From: Lithodes maja
Taxonomy: Eukaryota > Arthropoda > Malacostraca > Decapoda > Lithodidae
Reading direction: 5' to 3'
Length of the DNA stretch: 64,000 nt
Assembly (NCBI GenBank): GCA_037953745.1
Contig: JBAKBP010007908.1
Span: forward strand, 1-64,000
Shown here: piece after piece, positions 42,681-52,869 of the stretch
How the letters are laid out: each line of letters starts with the position of its first letter
Numbering within the stretch: the stretch's first letter is position 1
Notes under the pieces: generated by a model
Databases searched by the model: none
Told to the model about the DNA's origin: nothing
The model's input: only the letters and a program-made list of their open reading frames with translations
Program-made: the position numbers and the translations under genes

Positions 42681-42759
42681 GCGCCGAGCGTGGGCGCGAA
42701 CCCGGGCCTTCTGGGTGGAAGTCCGAGACGCTAGTCACTACACCAAGCGAGCCGCTTGG
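42681..42759 (-). repeat. tRNA-derived SINE head (minus)
   Basis: On the minus strand, an A-box-like TGGTGTAGTGACTAG, a loop region and a B-box-like GGGTTCGCGCCC in tRNA spacing. The anticodon stem is poor and the acceptor arms pair only partly, so this is a SINE, not a tRNA. The microsatellite at 42,511 would be its 3' tail. Confidence 0.65.
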
Positions 42760-44771
42760 CCGCTATCTATGCCAGATAATTGATGGAACCCTATGATGGG
42801 CTTGTCCCTCCTCCCCAGCTAGGTCTGAGGGAAGCTTGCAATATTCGGCTCTTAGACAATATTTCTGGCTGCCCCAGCCTACCTGGTGAGAGAACAAAAT
42901 CTACGTCTAATGAGGGAGGGACGTGTGGGCTCCATGACTAGTGCGTGGTTACTGGCGCGGTGGTGGCGCGATGCAGGAGTGCGGGCGAGTTTTTGGCGGG
43001 GTGGTATCCAGAGTTGACATGTAGTATTATATACACACCAATTTTCAGCCGCCTGACTATAAACGCGCGGTTTTGGTAGGCGTTCAAAAGCTCTGTACAT
43101 GTCAGATTGACTTAACCAAGTATATGACTGTGTGAGATAGTCTATATGTACAGTATACGTGTGTGAGAAAGTAGGTTGTAACTCGAAAACCCGCCTCCCC
43201 AGATGGATCTGAGGGAAACTTTTAATATTCGGCTCTCAGAAAATATTATCGAGTTACCCCAGGCCTACCTGGTGAGAGTACATTTAAGATTGACTTATAC
43301 TTGTTGGTGAGTGTGTGAGATAGTCTATGTGTACATTATACGTGTGTGATAAATTCGGTTGTAACTTGAAAACCCGCCTCCCCAGCTGGGTCTGAGGGAA
43401 ACTTGTAATATCCGGCTCTCTGGTATCGAGTTACCCCAGCCTACCTGGTGGGAGATTGGGGGAAACTGAAATATTCGGCTCTCAGGTAATATTCACTTCC
43501 CTCAACCTGCCACCTGGTGAGAGCACAATCTACGTATATATATATATATAAGATGGGCTTACCCAGGACTTTATTATTAATGTACTAGTATACGTGATTA
43601 ATGTGGGTGGGACCCGACGCTAGCCCATCTGACATCTAGACATAGATTGTGCTCTCACCAGATAGTCTGGGGAGAAGTGTCAATATTACAACTTCCCTCA
43701 AACCAGTTGGTCAAGCCAATCTTACTAGATTGTGCTAGCTTCCACAGGGTCCCACCAACTATATATATATATATATATATATGTGAAAGTAGGTGAAAAC
43801 CCTCCTCTCCAGCTGGTCTGGTGGAAACTAAAACATTGGACTCTCAAGGAATGTTATACTTCCTCCAGACTACCTGGTGAGAGCACAATCCACGTATGCA
43901 TGTAAGATTGGCTGATGTTTTTTTATCTAACCCTTTCCAATCCATCCAAATGTGGTAAGGGTCAATTTGGGGTTATGTACGATCCTTTTTTATTTAGAGC
44001 TCCTCCCAGCTGGTCTGGTGGAAACTGAAACATTAGACTCTAAAGGAATGTAAGCTTTCCCCCAGACCACCTGGTGAGAGCACAATCTACGAACTTGGAT
44101 GTATACGTGTAGTGTAGGTGGGACCCTATGGAAGTTATGGGCCGTTGTTTGTGTAACAGTCTCATCATTCAAGGGTCTGGGGGAAACTGATAATCCAGCC
44201 AAATGTGGTAAGGGTCAATTCGGGATTATATATGACTTTTTTATTTAGAGCCGTTGTTTGTGTAACAGTCTCATCATTCAAGGGTCTGGGGAAACTGATA
44301 TATTCGGCTCTCATAGAGCCGTTGTTTGTGTAACAGTCTCATCATTCAAGGGTACTACTAGTATATATGTGTGTGTGTGTGAAAACCCGCCTCCCCAGAT
44401 GGGTCTGGGGGAAACTGATATATTAGGCTCTCAGGCAATATATCACTTCCCTCAGGCTGCCACCTGGTGAGGGTACAATCTACGTCTACATATAAGATGG
44501 GCAAAAGTAGGTGAAAACCCTCCTCCCAGCTGGTCTGGTGGAAACTGAAACATTCGACTCTCAAGGCATGTAAGCCTTCCCCCAGACTACCTGGTGAGAA
44601 GGGCCAGTTAGGGGTTATTATAAGACTTTTCTTTATTTAGATCCATCTACTCGCATATGTGTGTGTGTGTGTGTGTGAAAGTAGGTGAAAATCCGCCTCC
44701 CCAGATGGGTCTGGGGGAAACTGAAATATTCGGCTCTCACGTAATATCTCACTTCCCTCAGCCTGCCACCC

Positions 44772-45002
44772 CTTAAACTCCAGGAGTTTTGTCTTCTCAT
44801 CATACCTGTCCTTCATAAGTGCTTGCGACCCTACCAAATTCCTACCTGCCAACTCTAGGCTTCTCAGCATTCTCTCTCTGCTCTCGAGGACATACTTTAA
44901 CATGGAACATGGTTTTGCTGTGCCCTCCCAGATTTCTCTAAACATGTTGACCTGATGTCCAAAAACTAACTCATTGGGACTAAACCCTAGGCTTTTTGTG
45001 AG
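44772..45002 (-). pseudogene. Ty3/Gypsy integrase C-terminal fragment
   Basis: Minus strand encodes L-G-F-S-P-N-E-L-V-F-G-H-Q-V followed by a charged helix (E-S-R-E-R-M) and a K-D-R-Y-D-E-K-T-K segment, the end of a retrotransposon integrase core and its linker. About 77 codons, bounded by the local repeat on both sides. DDE residues lie outside the fragment. Confidence 0.75.
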
Positions 45003-45205
45003 GCACAATCTACGTTTACATATCATATAGGAGCTATATACAACTTTTTTATTTAGAACCGTTTTATTCACCAACAAATATACCATTAAACGAAATGGAA
45101 CAAAGGGCACGTTTTTTCAGTATCCTTAGCCCAGAGTCGACACTCAACAGAGAGTGTTTAGAAGGGGTAGGAAGGTGTGCTGCTTAACCCTGCGGGTTCT
45201 CTTCC

Positions 45206-45690
45206 CTAAGCCCGTGCCTTTGATTTTAATTGCCCCCGCAGGTTCTGCAGCCCTAGGACGGCCTCCTGCGTCGCTGGTCCTGGTGGCAGGGATAGCAGTG
45301 GTAGTGGTTGTTGCAGTGGCCTGGGTCGTGGTGGCAGTGTCCCGGAACACCCAATGACGTACCTCTGTACCTTTGCCGTGCTTGCACGTGTTTTCCGTGC
45401 TTTGGGTGCTGGTGTTTCGTCCTCCGAGCTGTAGGACGTGTCGTACTGGTGGCTAGGGTCTTTAGCAGCCACCCTCTGCCTTCCACGGTGGCTAACACCA
45501 CCAGAAGGAGGGCTGGTTGTGTCATCAGGGAGCGAGCGCGAGGGACGTGTGGGCTCCATGACTAGTGCTTGGTTACGGGCGCGGTGGTGTTTGCACGAGT
45601 GCGGGGCTAACGTGTGGGGGGTGGTTGTTACGCCCTGTTTTTCTACAGGATTAACTTGGGTAATGTGAGTTCTAACTGACATAAGGCTGA
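45206..45690 (-). pseudogene. Possible retroelement 5'/gag-like fragment
   Basis: An open minus frame of GC-rich sequence unlike its surroundings, with M-E-P-T-R-P-S as a possible start near 45,560. Part of it recurs at about 42,905-43,000. Rich in Arg, Pro and Thr; no zinc knuckle. Proximity to the integrase fragment suggests one broken Gypsy element, but this is weak. Confidence 0.3.
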
Positions 45691-46349
45691 TGTGTGTGTG
45701 TGTGTGTGCGTGAAAGTGGGTGAAAACCCCCCCTCCCTAGATGGGTCCTGGGGGAAACTGAAATATTCGGCTCTCAGGTAATATCTCACTTCCCTCAGTA
45801 TATACGACTTTTTTATTTAGAGCCGTACTACTCGCATATATATGTGTGTGTGTGAAAGTAGGTGAAAACCCGCCTCCCCAGATGGGGCTGGGGAAACTGA
45901 AATATTCGGCTCTCAGGTAATATCTCACTTCCCTCAGTATATACAACTTTTTTATTTAGAGCCGTACTACTTGCATATATATGTGTGTGTGTGTGAAAGT
46001 AGGTGAAAACCCGCCTCCCCAGATGGGGCTGGGGAAACTGAAATATTCGGCTCTAAGGTAATATTGCACTTCCCTCAGCCTGCCACCTGGTGAGAGCACA
46101 ATCTACGTCTACTTCGGGGAAGACATATAATGGGGAAGAGACTCTACGTGTGTGAAAGTAGGTGAAAACCCTCCTCCCAGATGGGTCTGGGGGGATACTG
46201 AAATATTCTATCTTCTCCGTTCCTGAGTTTGTGAATATAAGATGAAGAAGACACACAATGGGGAAGAGACTCTGTGTGTGAGATAGTTGGTTGATGGGAG
46301 GGACACCTGGTGAGAGTGGATTACATGCAAAATATAAGTCTAATTTTGT

Positions 46350-48655
46350 TTGATGGTGACGGCTGTTACCTGTCCGTGTGTTATATACAGTGTACCAGTG
46401 TATGTGGAAGTTATGGGCGAGCTAAACAAACTTTTACTTTTCACTAGGTGGGATCCGACGCTGTCCGTGTGTACCTTCGCCATTCCTGAGTTTGTGAGTA
46501 TAAGATGTGATGGTGACGGCTGTTACCTGTCCGTGTGTTATATACAGTGTACCAGTGTATGTGGAAGTTATGGGCGAGCTAAACAAACTTTTACTTCACT
46601 AGGTGGGACCCGACGCTGTCCGTGTGTACCTTCGCCATTCCTGAGTTTGTGAGTATAAGATGTGATGGTGAGGTTTTTGAGAAACATATTTTCGATTCTG
46701 GGCGAATGGCTGGGCGAATGGCTGGGCGAAAATAAAATCTAAGACCATGTCTAGAAGCAGCTCGCCGAGAAAAATCGAATGTCACCAAGTAGAATTCCCT
46801 AGGACTTATATTTTGGGCTACAGAGGACTTTTAACCTCCTCGGCACCGTCACGTACACATATACGTGATAAGCGCTTCAGTAAAATATAACGTTCCGTAC
46901 ACATGTACGTGATAAATTAAAAGAAATGCTGCCAGTCGGTTTTGCTGCCTGGGGCTCTATCTACGGTACTGTATGTCACACTGGGGGTATAGGAAGCTCC
47001 GCCCCTTTCCCCAGCAGCCAACCAGAGCCCTGTGACGTCACCGAGGCTCGACTAATGAGAGGGAGATTTTTCCCCCAGGGCCCAGTTTTCCCCTAGGCCC
47101 CACCCACATAGGATTATAGTGCTTTTGTGTCTCCATGCATTCGCCATCTTGGTCTTCATACGCATTATTATGCCATTTATTATTATTATCATCATTATTA
47201 TTATTATTTACGTGTATTTAGTAGGGAACATTTGATAACTTCTACTACTGATACTACTACTACTTCTAATACTTCTAATACTGCTATCCTGTTGTACCTA
47301 ACTACTCTACTATACAAATTAATGGGTATTTGGCAAGGTTTAGTGGGTGGATAATGCGCGTGGGAGGGATGAAGGCAGGGTGGGAGGGAGCGGTATGTAG
47401 GCCTACTGAGCGGGATGGCCGCGCGGTGCCGAAGGGGTTAAAGTCCAAAAAACGGAACCCGGCTGTTACCTGTCCGTGTGTTATATACAGTGTACCAGTG
47501 TATGTGGAAGTTATGGGCGAGCTAAACAAACTTTTACTTCACTAGGTGGGACCCGACGCTGTCCGTGTGTACCTTCGCCATTCCTGAGTTTGTGAGTATA
47601 AGATGTGATGGTGACGGATGTTACCTGTCCATGTGTTATATACAGTGTACCAGTGTATGTGGAAGTTATGGGCGAGCTAAACAAACTTTTACTTCACTAG
47701 GTGGGACCCGACGCTGTCCGTGTGTACCTTCGCCATTCCTGAGTTTGTGAGTATAAGATGTGATGGTGACGGATGTTACCTGTCCGTGTGTTATATACAG
47801 TGTACCAGTGTATGTGGAAGTTATGGGCGAGCTAAACAAACTTTTACTTCACTAGGTGGGAACCGACGCTGTCCGTGTGTACCTTCGCCATTCCTGAGTT
47901 TGTGAGTATAAGATGTGATGGTGACGGCTGTTACCTGTCCGTGTGTTATATACAGTGTACCAGTGTATGTGGAAGTTATGGGCGAGTTAAACAAACTTTT
48001 ACTTCACTAGGTGGGACCCGACGCTGTCCGTGTGTACCTTCGCCATTCCTGAGTTTGTGAGTATAAGATGTGATGGTGACGGCTGTTACCTGTCCTATAT
48101 ACAGTGTACCAGTGTATGTGGAAGTTATGGGCGAGCTAAACAAACTTTTACTTCACTAGGTGGGACCCGACGCTGTCCGTGTGTACCTTCGCCATTCCTG
48201 AGTTTGTGAGTATAAGATGTGATGGTGACGGCTGTTACCTGTCCGTGTGTTATATACAGTGTACCAGTGTATGTGGAAGTTATGGGCGAGCTAAACAAAC
48301 TTTTACTTCACTAGGTGGGACCCGACGCTGTCCGTGTGTACCTTCGCCATTCCTGAGTTTGTGAGTATAAGATGTGATGGTGACGGCTGTTACCTGTCCG
48401 TGTGTTATATACAGTGTACCAGTGTATGTGGAAGTTATGGGCGAGCTAAACAAACTTTTACTTCACTAGGTGGGACCCGACGCTGTCCGTGTGTACCTTC
48501 GCCATTCCTGAGTTTGTGAGTATAAGATGTGATGGTGACGGCTGTTACCTGTCCATGTGTTATATACAGTAAACCAGTGTGTGTGGAAGTTATGGGCGAG
48601 CTAAACAAACTTTTACTTCACTAGGTGGGACCCGACGCTGTCCGTGTGTCTAAAC
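46350..48655 (+). repeat. 155-bp tandem array, interrupted
   Basis: About ten copies marked by gacggctgttacctgtccgt and ctaggtgggacccgacgctg. Repeated 61-codon frames are an effect of the repeat: 155 is not a multiple of three. The array is split at about 46,672-47,459. Its start resembles sequence at the 5' side of the minus ORFs in the 1,345-bp unit (acctgtccgtgtgt). Confidence 0.9.
46831..47441. mobile_element. TTAA-flanked MITE inside the 155-bp array
   Basis: TTAA at 46,831-46,834 and 47,438-47,441 enclose 603 bp with inverted ends CCTCCTCGGCACCG and the complement of CGGTGCCGAAGGGG (two mismatches). Interior: direct cacatatacgtgat/cacatgtacgtgat, a GC-rich block, TTA and ACT triplet runs. 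No ORF. The foreign segment is larger than the element (46,672-47,459), so it came with flanks or sits in older insert DNA. Confidence 0.75.
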
Positions 48656-48688
48656 TGACTACCTAGGTATTCGAGAAACTGAAAGTTA

Positions 48689-48901
48689 CACTATTGTCTC
48701 GAGGAGCTAGCAAAGGTATCACCCTATGAAAAAATCCCCTAATAAGAGTTTTGAAGTATTTTTCAAGGGAACATGCTAATAAATTATCCAAAAAGGCTAG
48801 ACTCGATTTGATGAATATATGTTCACTAGCATATTATGAGACTAGTACCACTGCATCCTTCAACATTATTGGGTGTTTATATAAACAAAATCAACCCGTA
48901 G
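48689..48901 (+). pseudogene. Decayed copy A of the plus ORF
   Basis: Lacks the start codon and TATA tract, has one A missing from a seven-A run near 48,731, and has lost about 160 bp internally, but keeps the 3' end that overlaps the minus ORF. Confidence 0.8.
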
Positions 48902-49241
48902 CAATATGACAAGTTAACTGGGAGACCATACCACCCGCCTCGCTCAAATTAATAATCTTTTTATTCACATCTAAATAATCTTGAATTCCGATAATACCCG
49001 GGCTCTTTGACCATTGTAATTCATCAATCGTTTCCTTAGCGGCCATCTGATGAAGACTAGCTCCTTCAACTTTACCCACCGGAGCCGGACCGCAAATTAT
49101 ATTGTCATTGGATGATATACTAGCCGTAGTATAATCTGTCATTTTATTGGGGGGAACCCTGAGAAATAGTGTGAACGCTTGACCCCAATAAAGCACCTGA
49201 TCCATCCTATAATTGTCCGTTAACCCCACTATTTTCCACAT
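48891..49241 (-). CDS. Unrecognised 116-residue ORF, minus strand, copy A
   Basis: ATG at 49,241. The protein has W-K-I-V-G-L-T, a hydrophobic/aromatic patch (Y-W-G-Q-A-F-T-L-F), I-I-C-G-P-A-P and a C-terminal A-G-G-M-V-S-Q-L. No signal peptide or known domain. Intact although its plus-strand partner in this unit is broken; differs from copies B and C at one residue near the start (Q for E). It overlaps a second frame upstream (49,467-49,207), probably the same gene split by a shift. Confidence 0.55.
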   Translation of the reverse strand: MWKIVGLTDNYRMDQVLYWGQAFTLFLRVPPNKMTDYTTASISSNDNIICGPAPVGKVEGASLHQMAAKETIDELQWSKSPGIIGIQDYLDVNKKIINLSEAGGMVSQLTCHIATG

Positions 49242-49467
49242 GAGGATGAATAATTTTGTTCATGAAGTGTTGTATTTGTGTACGCATATGTTCTTGACTT
49301 TTTACTAGAATATAATCTCCATTATGGTTTAGGGCCAAACTTCTGATAAGGTTGGCAGAAACACCATCATATATGGCGACGGCTGTCACCTGTCCGTGTG
49401 TATCTCTCCTCCGTTGTGAATATACAAAATATAAGTTTAATGTTTGTTTCATTTTACATCCTAACAA
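49207..49467 (-). CDS. Upstream frame of the minus gene, copy A
   Basis: Open frame ending 35 bp inside the 116-residue ORF. The conserved part starts about V-T-A-V-A-I-Y-D-G and includes N-H-N-G-D-Y-I-L-V-K. In this copy the frame continues upstream into spacer because an A run is one base shorter; that extension is unlikely to be coding. Confidence 0.4.
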   Translation of the reverse strand: MLGCKMKQTLNLYFVYSQRRRDTHGQVTAVAIYDGVSANLIRSLALNHNGDYILVKSQEHMRTQIQHFMNKIIHPHVENSGVNGQL

Positions 49468-49863
49468 AGATTTTTCCCCTATATCGGTGGGACCCTGTGG
49501 AAGCTATGCCGATGATGGGCAGGAATCCTCGAGTGTGCTCGGAGACCGTCTGAGGCTAGATTTCGACAGTCAGTACACTGGTTTTAGGTGCATATCACAC
49601 CCGTTAACTGTAGTAAGGTTACGGATTGGTGTGGCTGTAGAAGCCCACATTCTCAACTCTTATATGCTAAAATATAAACTGACTACCTAGATATTCGAGA
49701 AACTGAGAGTTGACAAAAAACTCACTCCCTCCATTTCTTGATCGAGCTACTAGAATATTTTTTGGTAGTTCAACTTTTAGTATTGGACTCCTCGAGTGTG
49801 TTTAAACATAGATATATATATATATATATAGTCTTTAGCACTCAGAATTTTTAGTACACTAAA

Positions 49864-50244
49864 ATGGAACAGCACTATTGTCTCGAGGAGCTAGCAAAGG
49901 TATCACCCTATGAAAAAAATCCCCTAATAAGAGTTTTGAAGTATTTTTCAAGGGAACATGCTAATAAATTATCCAAAAAGGATAGACTCGATTTGATGAA
50001 TATATGTTCACTAGCATATTATGAGACTATTCCCATATTAGATGCAAATATGAGCTTGGAATATCTGGCCCATAAGACAATTACACGCGGTATAACGAAA
50101 CTAACCCTAGCAGATACAAGTAATATTACTATAGAACAAAATGGCTCGCCTTCAGAAAGTGCAAATACAATACCATTAACAAAAAAGGTACCACTGCATC
50201 CTTCAACATTATTGGGTGTTTATATAAACAAAATCAACCCGTAG
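49864..50244 (+). CDS. Unrecognised 126-residue ORF, plus strand, copy B
   Basis: Starts at ATG 32 bp after a TATA-type (AT)n tract (49,812-49,831). Predicted mostly helical; begins M-E-Q-H-Y-C-L-E-E-L, with a basic middle (L-S-K-K-D-R-L-D-L-M) and a Ser/Thr-rich linker before L-H-P-S-T-L-L-G. Its stop codon lies inside the 3' end of the minus ORF (11-bp tail-to-tail overlap), the compact arrangement seen in large DNA viruses. Nothing recognised. Copy C differs at two residues (N/T and R/H). Confidence 0.55.
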   Translation: MEQHYCLEELAKVSPYEKNPLIRVLKYFSREHANKLSKKDRLDLMNICSLAYYETIPILDANMSLEYLAHKTITRGITKLTLADTSNITIEQNGSPSESANTIPLTKKVPLHPSTLLGVYINKINP

Positions 50245-50584
50245 CAATATGACAAGTTAACTGGGAGACCATACCACCCGCCTCGCTCAAATTAATAATC
50301 TTTTTATTCACATCTAAATAATCTTGAATTCCGATAATACCCGGGCTCTTTGACCATTGTAATTCATCAATCGTTTCCTTAGCGGCCATCTGATGAAGAC
50401 TAGCTCCTTCAACTTTACCCACCGGAGCCGGACCGCAAATTATATTGTCATTGGATGATATACTAGCCGTAGTATAATCTGTCATTTTATTGGGGGGAAC
50501 CCTGAGAAATAGTGTGAACGCTTGACCCCAATAAAGCACCTCATCCATCCTATAATTGTCCGTTAACCCCACTATTTTCCACAT
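50234..50584 (-). CDS. 116-residue ORF, minus strand, copy B
   Basis: Identical to copy C by reading, one residue different from copy A. Convergent with and overlapping the plus ORF by 11 bp. Same upstream overlapping frame (50,735-50,550). Confidence 0.55.
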   Translation of the reverse strand: MWKIVGLTDNYRMDEVLYWGQAFTLFLRVPPNKMTDYTTASISSNDNIICGPAPVGKVEGASLHQMAAKETIDELQWSKSPGIIGIQDYLDVNKKIINLSEAGGMVSQLTCHIATG

Positions 50585-50735
50585 GAGGATGAATAATTTT
50601 GTTCATGAAGTGTTGTATTTGTGTACGCATAATATGTTCTTGACTTTTTACTAGAATATAATCTCCATTATGGTTTAGGGCCAAACTTCTGATAAGGTTG
50701 GCAGAAACACCATCATATATGGCGACGGCTGTCAC
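50550..50735 (-). CDS. Upstream frame of the minus gene, copy B
   Basis: About 61 residues from a GTG; carries a one-codon insertion (Ile before M-R-T-Q) relative to copies A and C. No ATG at the 5' end, so it is either a spliced-in or frameshifted upstream part. Confidence 0.4.
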   Translation of the reverse strand: MTAVAIYDGVSANLIRSLALNHNGDYILVKSQEHIMRTQIQHFMNKIIHPHVENSGVNGQL

Positions 50736-51208
50736 CTGTCCGTGTGTATCTCTCCTCCGTTGTGAATATACAAAAATATAAGTTTAATGTTTGTTTCATT
50801 TTACATCCTAACAAAAATTTTTCCCCTATATCGGTGGGACCCTGTGGAAGCTATGGCGATGATGGGCAGGAATCCTCGAGTGTGCTCGGAGACCGTCTGA
50901 GGCTAGATTTCGACAGTCAGTACACTGGTTTTAGGTGCATATCACACCCGTTAACTGTAGTAAGGTTACGGATTGGTGTGGCTGTAGAAGCCCACATTCT
51001 CAACTCTTATATGCTAAAATATAAACTGACTACCTAGATATTCGAGAAACTGAAAGTTGACAAAAAACTCACTCCCTCCATTTCTTGATCGAGCTACTAG
51101 AATATTTTTTGGTAGTTCAACTTTTAGTATTGGACTCCTCGAGTGTGTTTAAACATAGATATATATATATATATAGTCTTTAGCACTCAGAATTTTTAGT
51201 ACACTAAA

Positions 51209-51589
51209 ATGGAACAGCACTATTGTCTCGAGGAGCTAGCAAAGGTATCACCCTATGAAAAAAATCCCCTAATAAGAGTTTTGAAGTATTTTTCAAGGGA
51301 ACATGCTACTAAATTATCCAAAAAGGATAGACTCGATTTGATGAATATATGTTCACTAGCATATTATGAGACTATTCCCATATTAGATGCAAATATGAGC
51401 TTGGAATATCTGGCCCATAAGACAATTACACACGGTATAACGAAACTAACCCTAGCAGATACAAGTAATATTACTATAGAACAAAATGGCTCGCCTTCAG
51501 AAAGTGCAAATACAATACCATTAACAAAAAAGGTACCACTGCATCCTTCAACATTATTGGGTGTTTATATAAACAAAATCAACCCGTAG
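51209..51589 (+). CDS. 126-residue ORF, plus strand, copy C
   Basis: Same frame, length and convergent overlap as copy B; TATA-type tract at about 51,158-51,174. Residue differences from B: T for N in the H-A-N-K segment, H for R in I-T-R-G. Confidence 0.55.
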   Translation: MEQHYCLEELAKVSPYEKNPLIRVLKYFSREHATKLSKKDRLDLMNICSLAYYETIPILDANMSLEYLAHKTITHGITKLTLADTSNITIEQNGSPSESANTIPLTKKVPLHPSTLLGVYINKINP

Positions 51590-51929
51590 CAATATGACAA
51601 GTTAACTGGGAGACCATACCACCCGCCTCGCTCAAATTAATAATCTTTTTATTCACATCTAAATAATCTTGAATTCCGATAATACCCGGGCTCTTTGACC
51701 ATTGTAATTCATCAATCGTTTCCTTAGCGGCCATCTGATGAAGACTAGCTCCTTCAACTTTACCCACCGGAGCCGGACCGCAAATTATATTGTCATTGGA
51801 TGATATACTAGCCGTAGTATAATCTGTCATTTTATTGGGGGGAACCCTGAGAAATAGTGTGAACGCTTGACCCCAATAAAGCACCTCATCCATCCTATAA
51901 TTGTCCGTTAACCCCACTATTTTCCACAT
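51579..51929 (-). CDS. 116-residue ORF, minus strand, copy C
   Basis: Same as copy B. Start ATG at 51,929, 35 bp inside the upstream frame's 3' end. Confidence 0.55.
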   Translation of the reverse strand: MWKIVGLTDNYRMDEVLYWGQAFTLFLRVPPNKMTDYTTASISSNDNIICGPAPVGKVEGASLHQMAAKETIDELQWSKSPGIIGIQDYLDVNKKIINLSEAGGMVSQLTCHIATG

Positions 51930-52077
51930 GAGGATGAATAATTTTGTTCATGAAGTGCTGTATTTGTGTACGCATATGTTCTTGACTTTTTACTAGAATA
52001 TAATCTCCATTATGGTTTAGGGCCAAACTTCTGATAAGGTTGGCAGAAACACCATCATATATGGCGACGGCTGTCAC
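51895..52077 (-). CDS. Upstream frame of the minus gene, copy C
   Basis: 60 residues, GTG first codon, same as copy A's conserved part. That all copies share the frame break shows it predates the amplification. Confidence 0.4.
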   Translation of the reverse strand: MTAVAIYDGVSANLIRSLALNHNGDYILVKSQEHMRTQIQHFMNKIIHPHVENSGVNGQL

Positions 52078-52554
52078 CTGTCCGTGTGTATCTCTCCTCC
52101 GTTGTGAATATACAAAAATATAAGTTTAATGTTTGTTTCATTTTACATCCTAACAAAGATTTTTCCCCTATATCGGTGGGACCCTGTGGAAGCTATGGCG
52201 ATGATGGGCAGGAATCCTCGAGTGTGCTCGGAGACCGTCTGAGGCTAGATTTCGACAGTCAGTACACTGGTTTTAGGTGCATATCACACCCGTTAACTGT
52301 AGTAAGGTTACGGATTGGTGTGGCTGTAGAAGCCCACATTCTCAACTCTTATATGCTAAAATATAAACTGACTACCTAGATATTCGAGAAACTGAAAGTT
52401 GACAAAAAACTCACTCCCTCCATTTCTTGATCGAGCTACTAGAATATTTTTTGGTAGTTCAACTTTTAGTATTGGACTCCTCTAGTGTGTTTAAACATAG
52501 ATATATATATATATATATATAGTCTTTAGCACTCAGAATTTTTAGTACACTAAA

Positions 52555-52823
52555 ATGGAACAGCACTATTGTCTCGAGGAGCTAGCAAAGGTATCACCCT
52601 ATGAAAAAAATCCCCTAATAAGAGTTTTGAAGTATTTTTCAAGGGAACATGCTAATAAATTATCCAAAAAGGATAGACTCGATTTGATGAATATATGTTC
52701 ACTAGCATATTATGAGACTATTCCCATATTAGATGCAAATATGAGCTTGGAATATCTGGCCCATAAGACAATTACACACGGTATAACGAAACTAACCCTA
52801 GCAGATACAAGTAATATTACTAT
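52555..52823 (+). pseudogene. Truncated copy D of the plus ORF
   Basis: Intact from ATG through I-T-H-G-I-T-K-L, then broken off inside a TA microsatellite (52,819-52,855). Satellite-related sequence follows, so the satellite array begins at a TA-tract breakpoint in this unit. Confidence 0.8.
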
Positions 52824-52869
52824 ATATATATATATATATATATTTTATATATATATGGTGTATATAGTC

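Larger units (their letters stand above)
42780..46330 (+). repeat. Diverged tandem repeat field
   Basis: Many copies of a unit of roughly 100-250 bp marked by cctccccagatgg, ggggaaactgaaatattcgg, ctctcaggtaatat and acctggtgagagcacaatct, punctuated by GT microsatellites. Unit spacing is irregular. Two Ty3/Gypsy-related fragments are embedded. Confidence 0.7.
48660..52830 (+). repeat. 1,345-bp tandem array carrying two convergent ORFs
   Basis: The plus ORF starts at 49,864, 51,209 and 52,555 (intervals 1,345 and 1,346); a decayed copy lies at 48,689. Units B and C are nearly identical. Between the two ORF 5' ends lies a spacer with cagtcagtacactggtttta and ggttacggattggtgtggct, shared with the 648-bp array and, reversed, with the upstream region of the 12.2-kb gene. 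Confidence 0.9.

Noticed and set aside
46350..48655. Family of 61-residue proteins repeated every 155 bp
   Set aside because: 155 is not a multiple of three, each frame crosses a unit boundary, and identity follows from the repeat itself.
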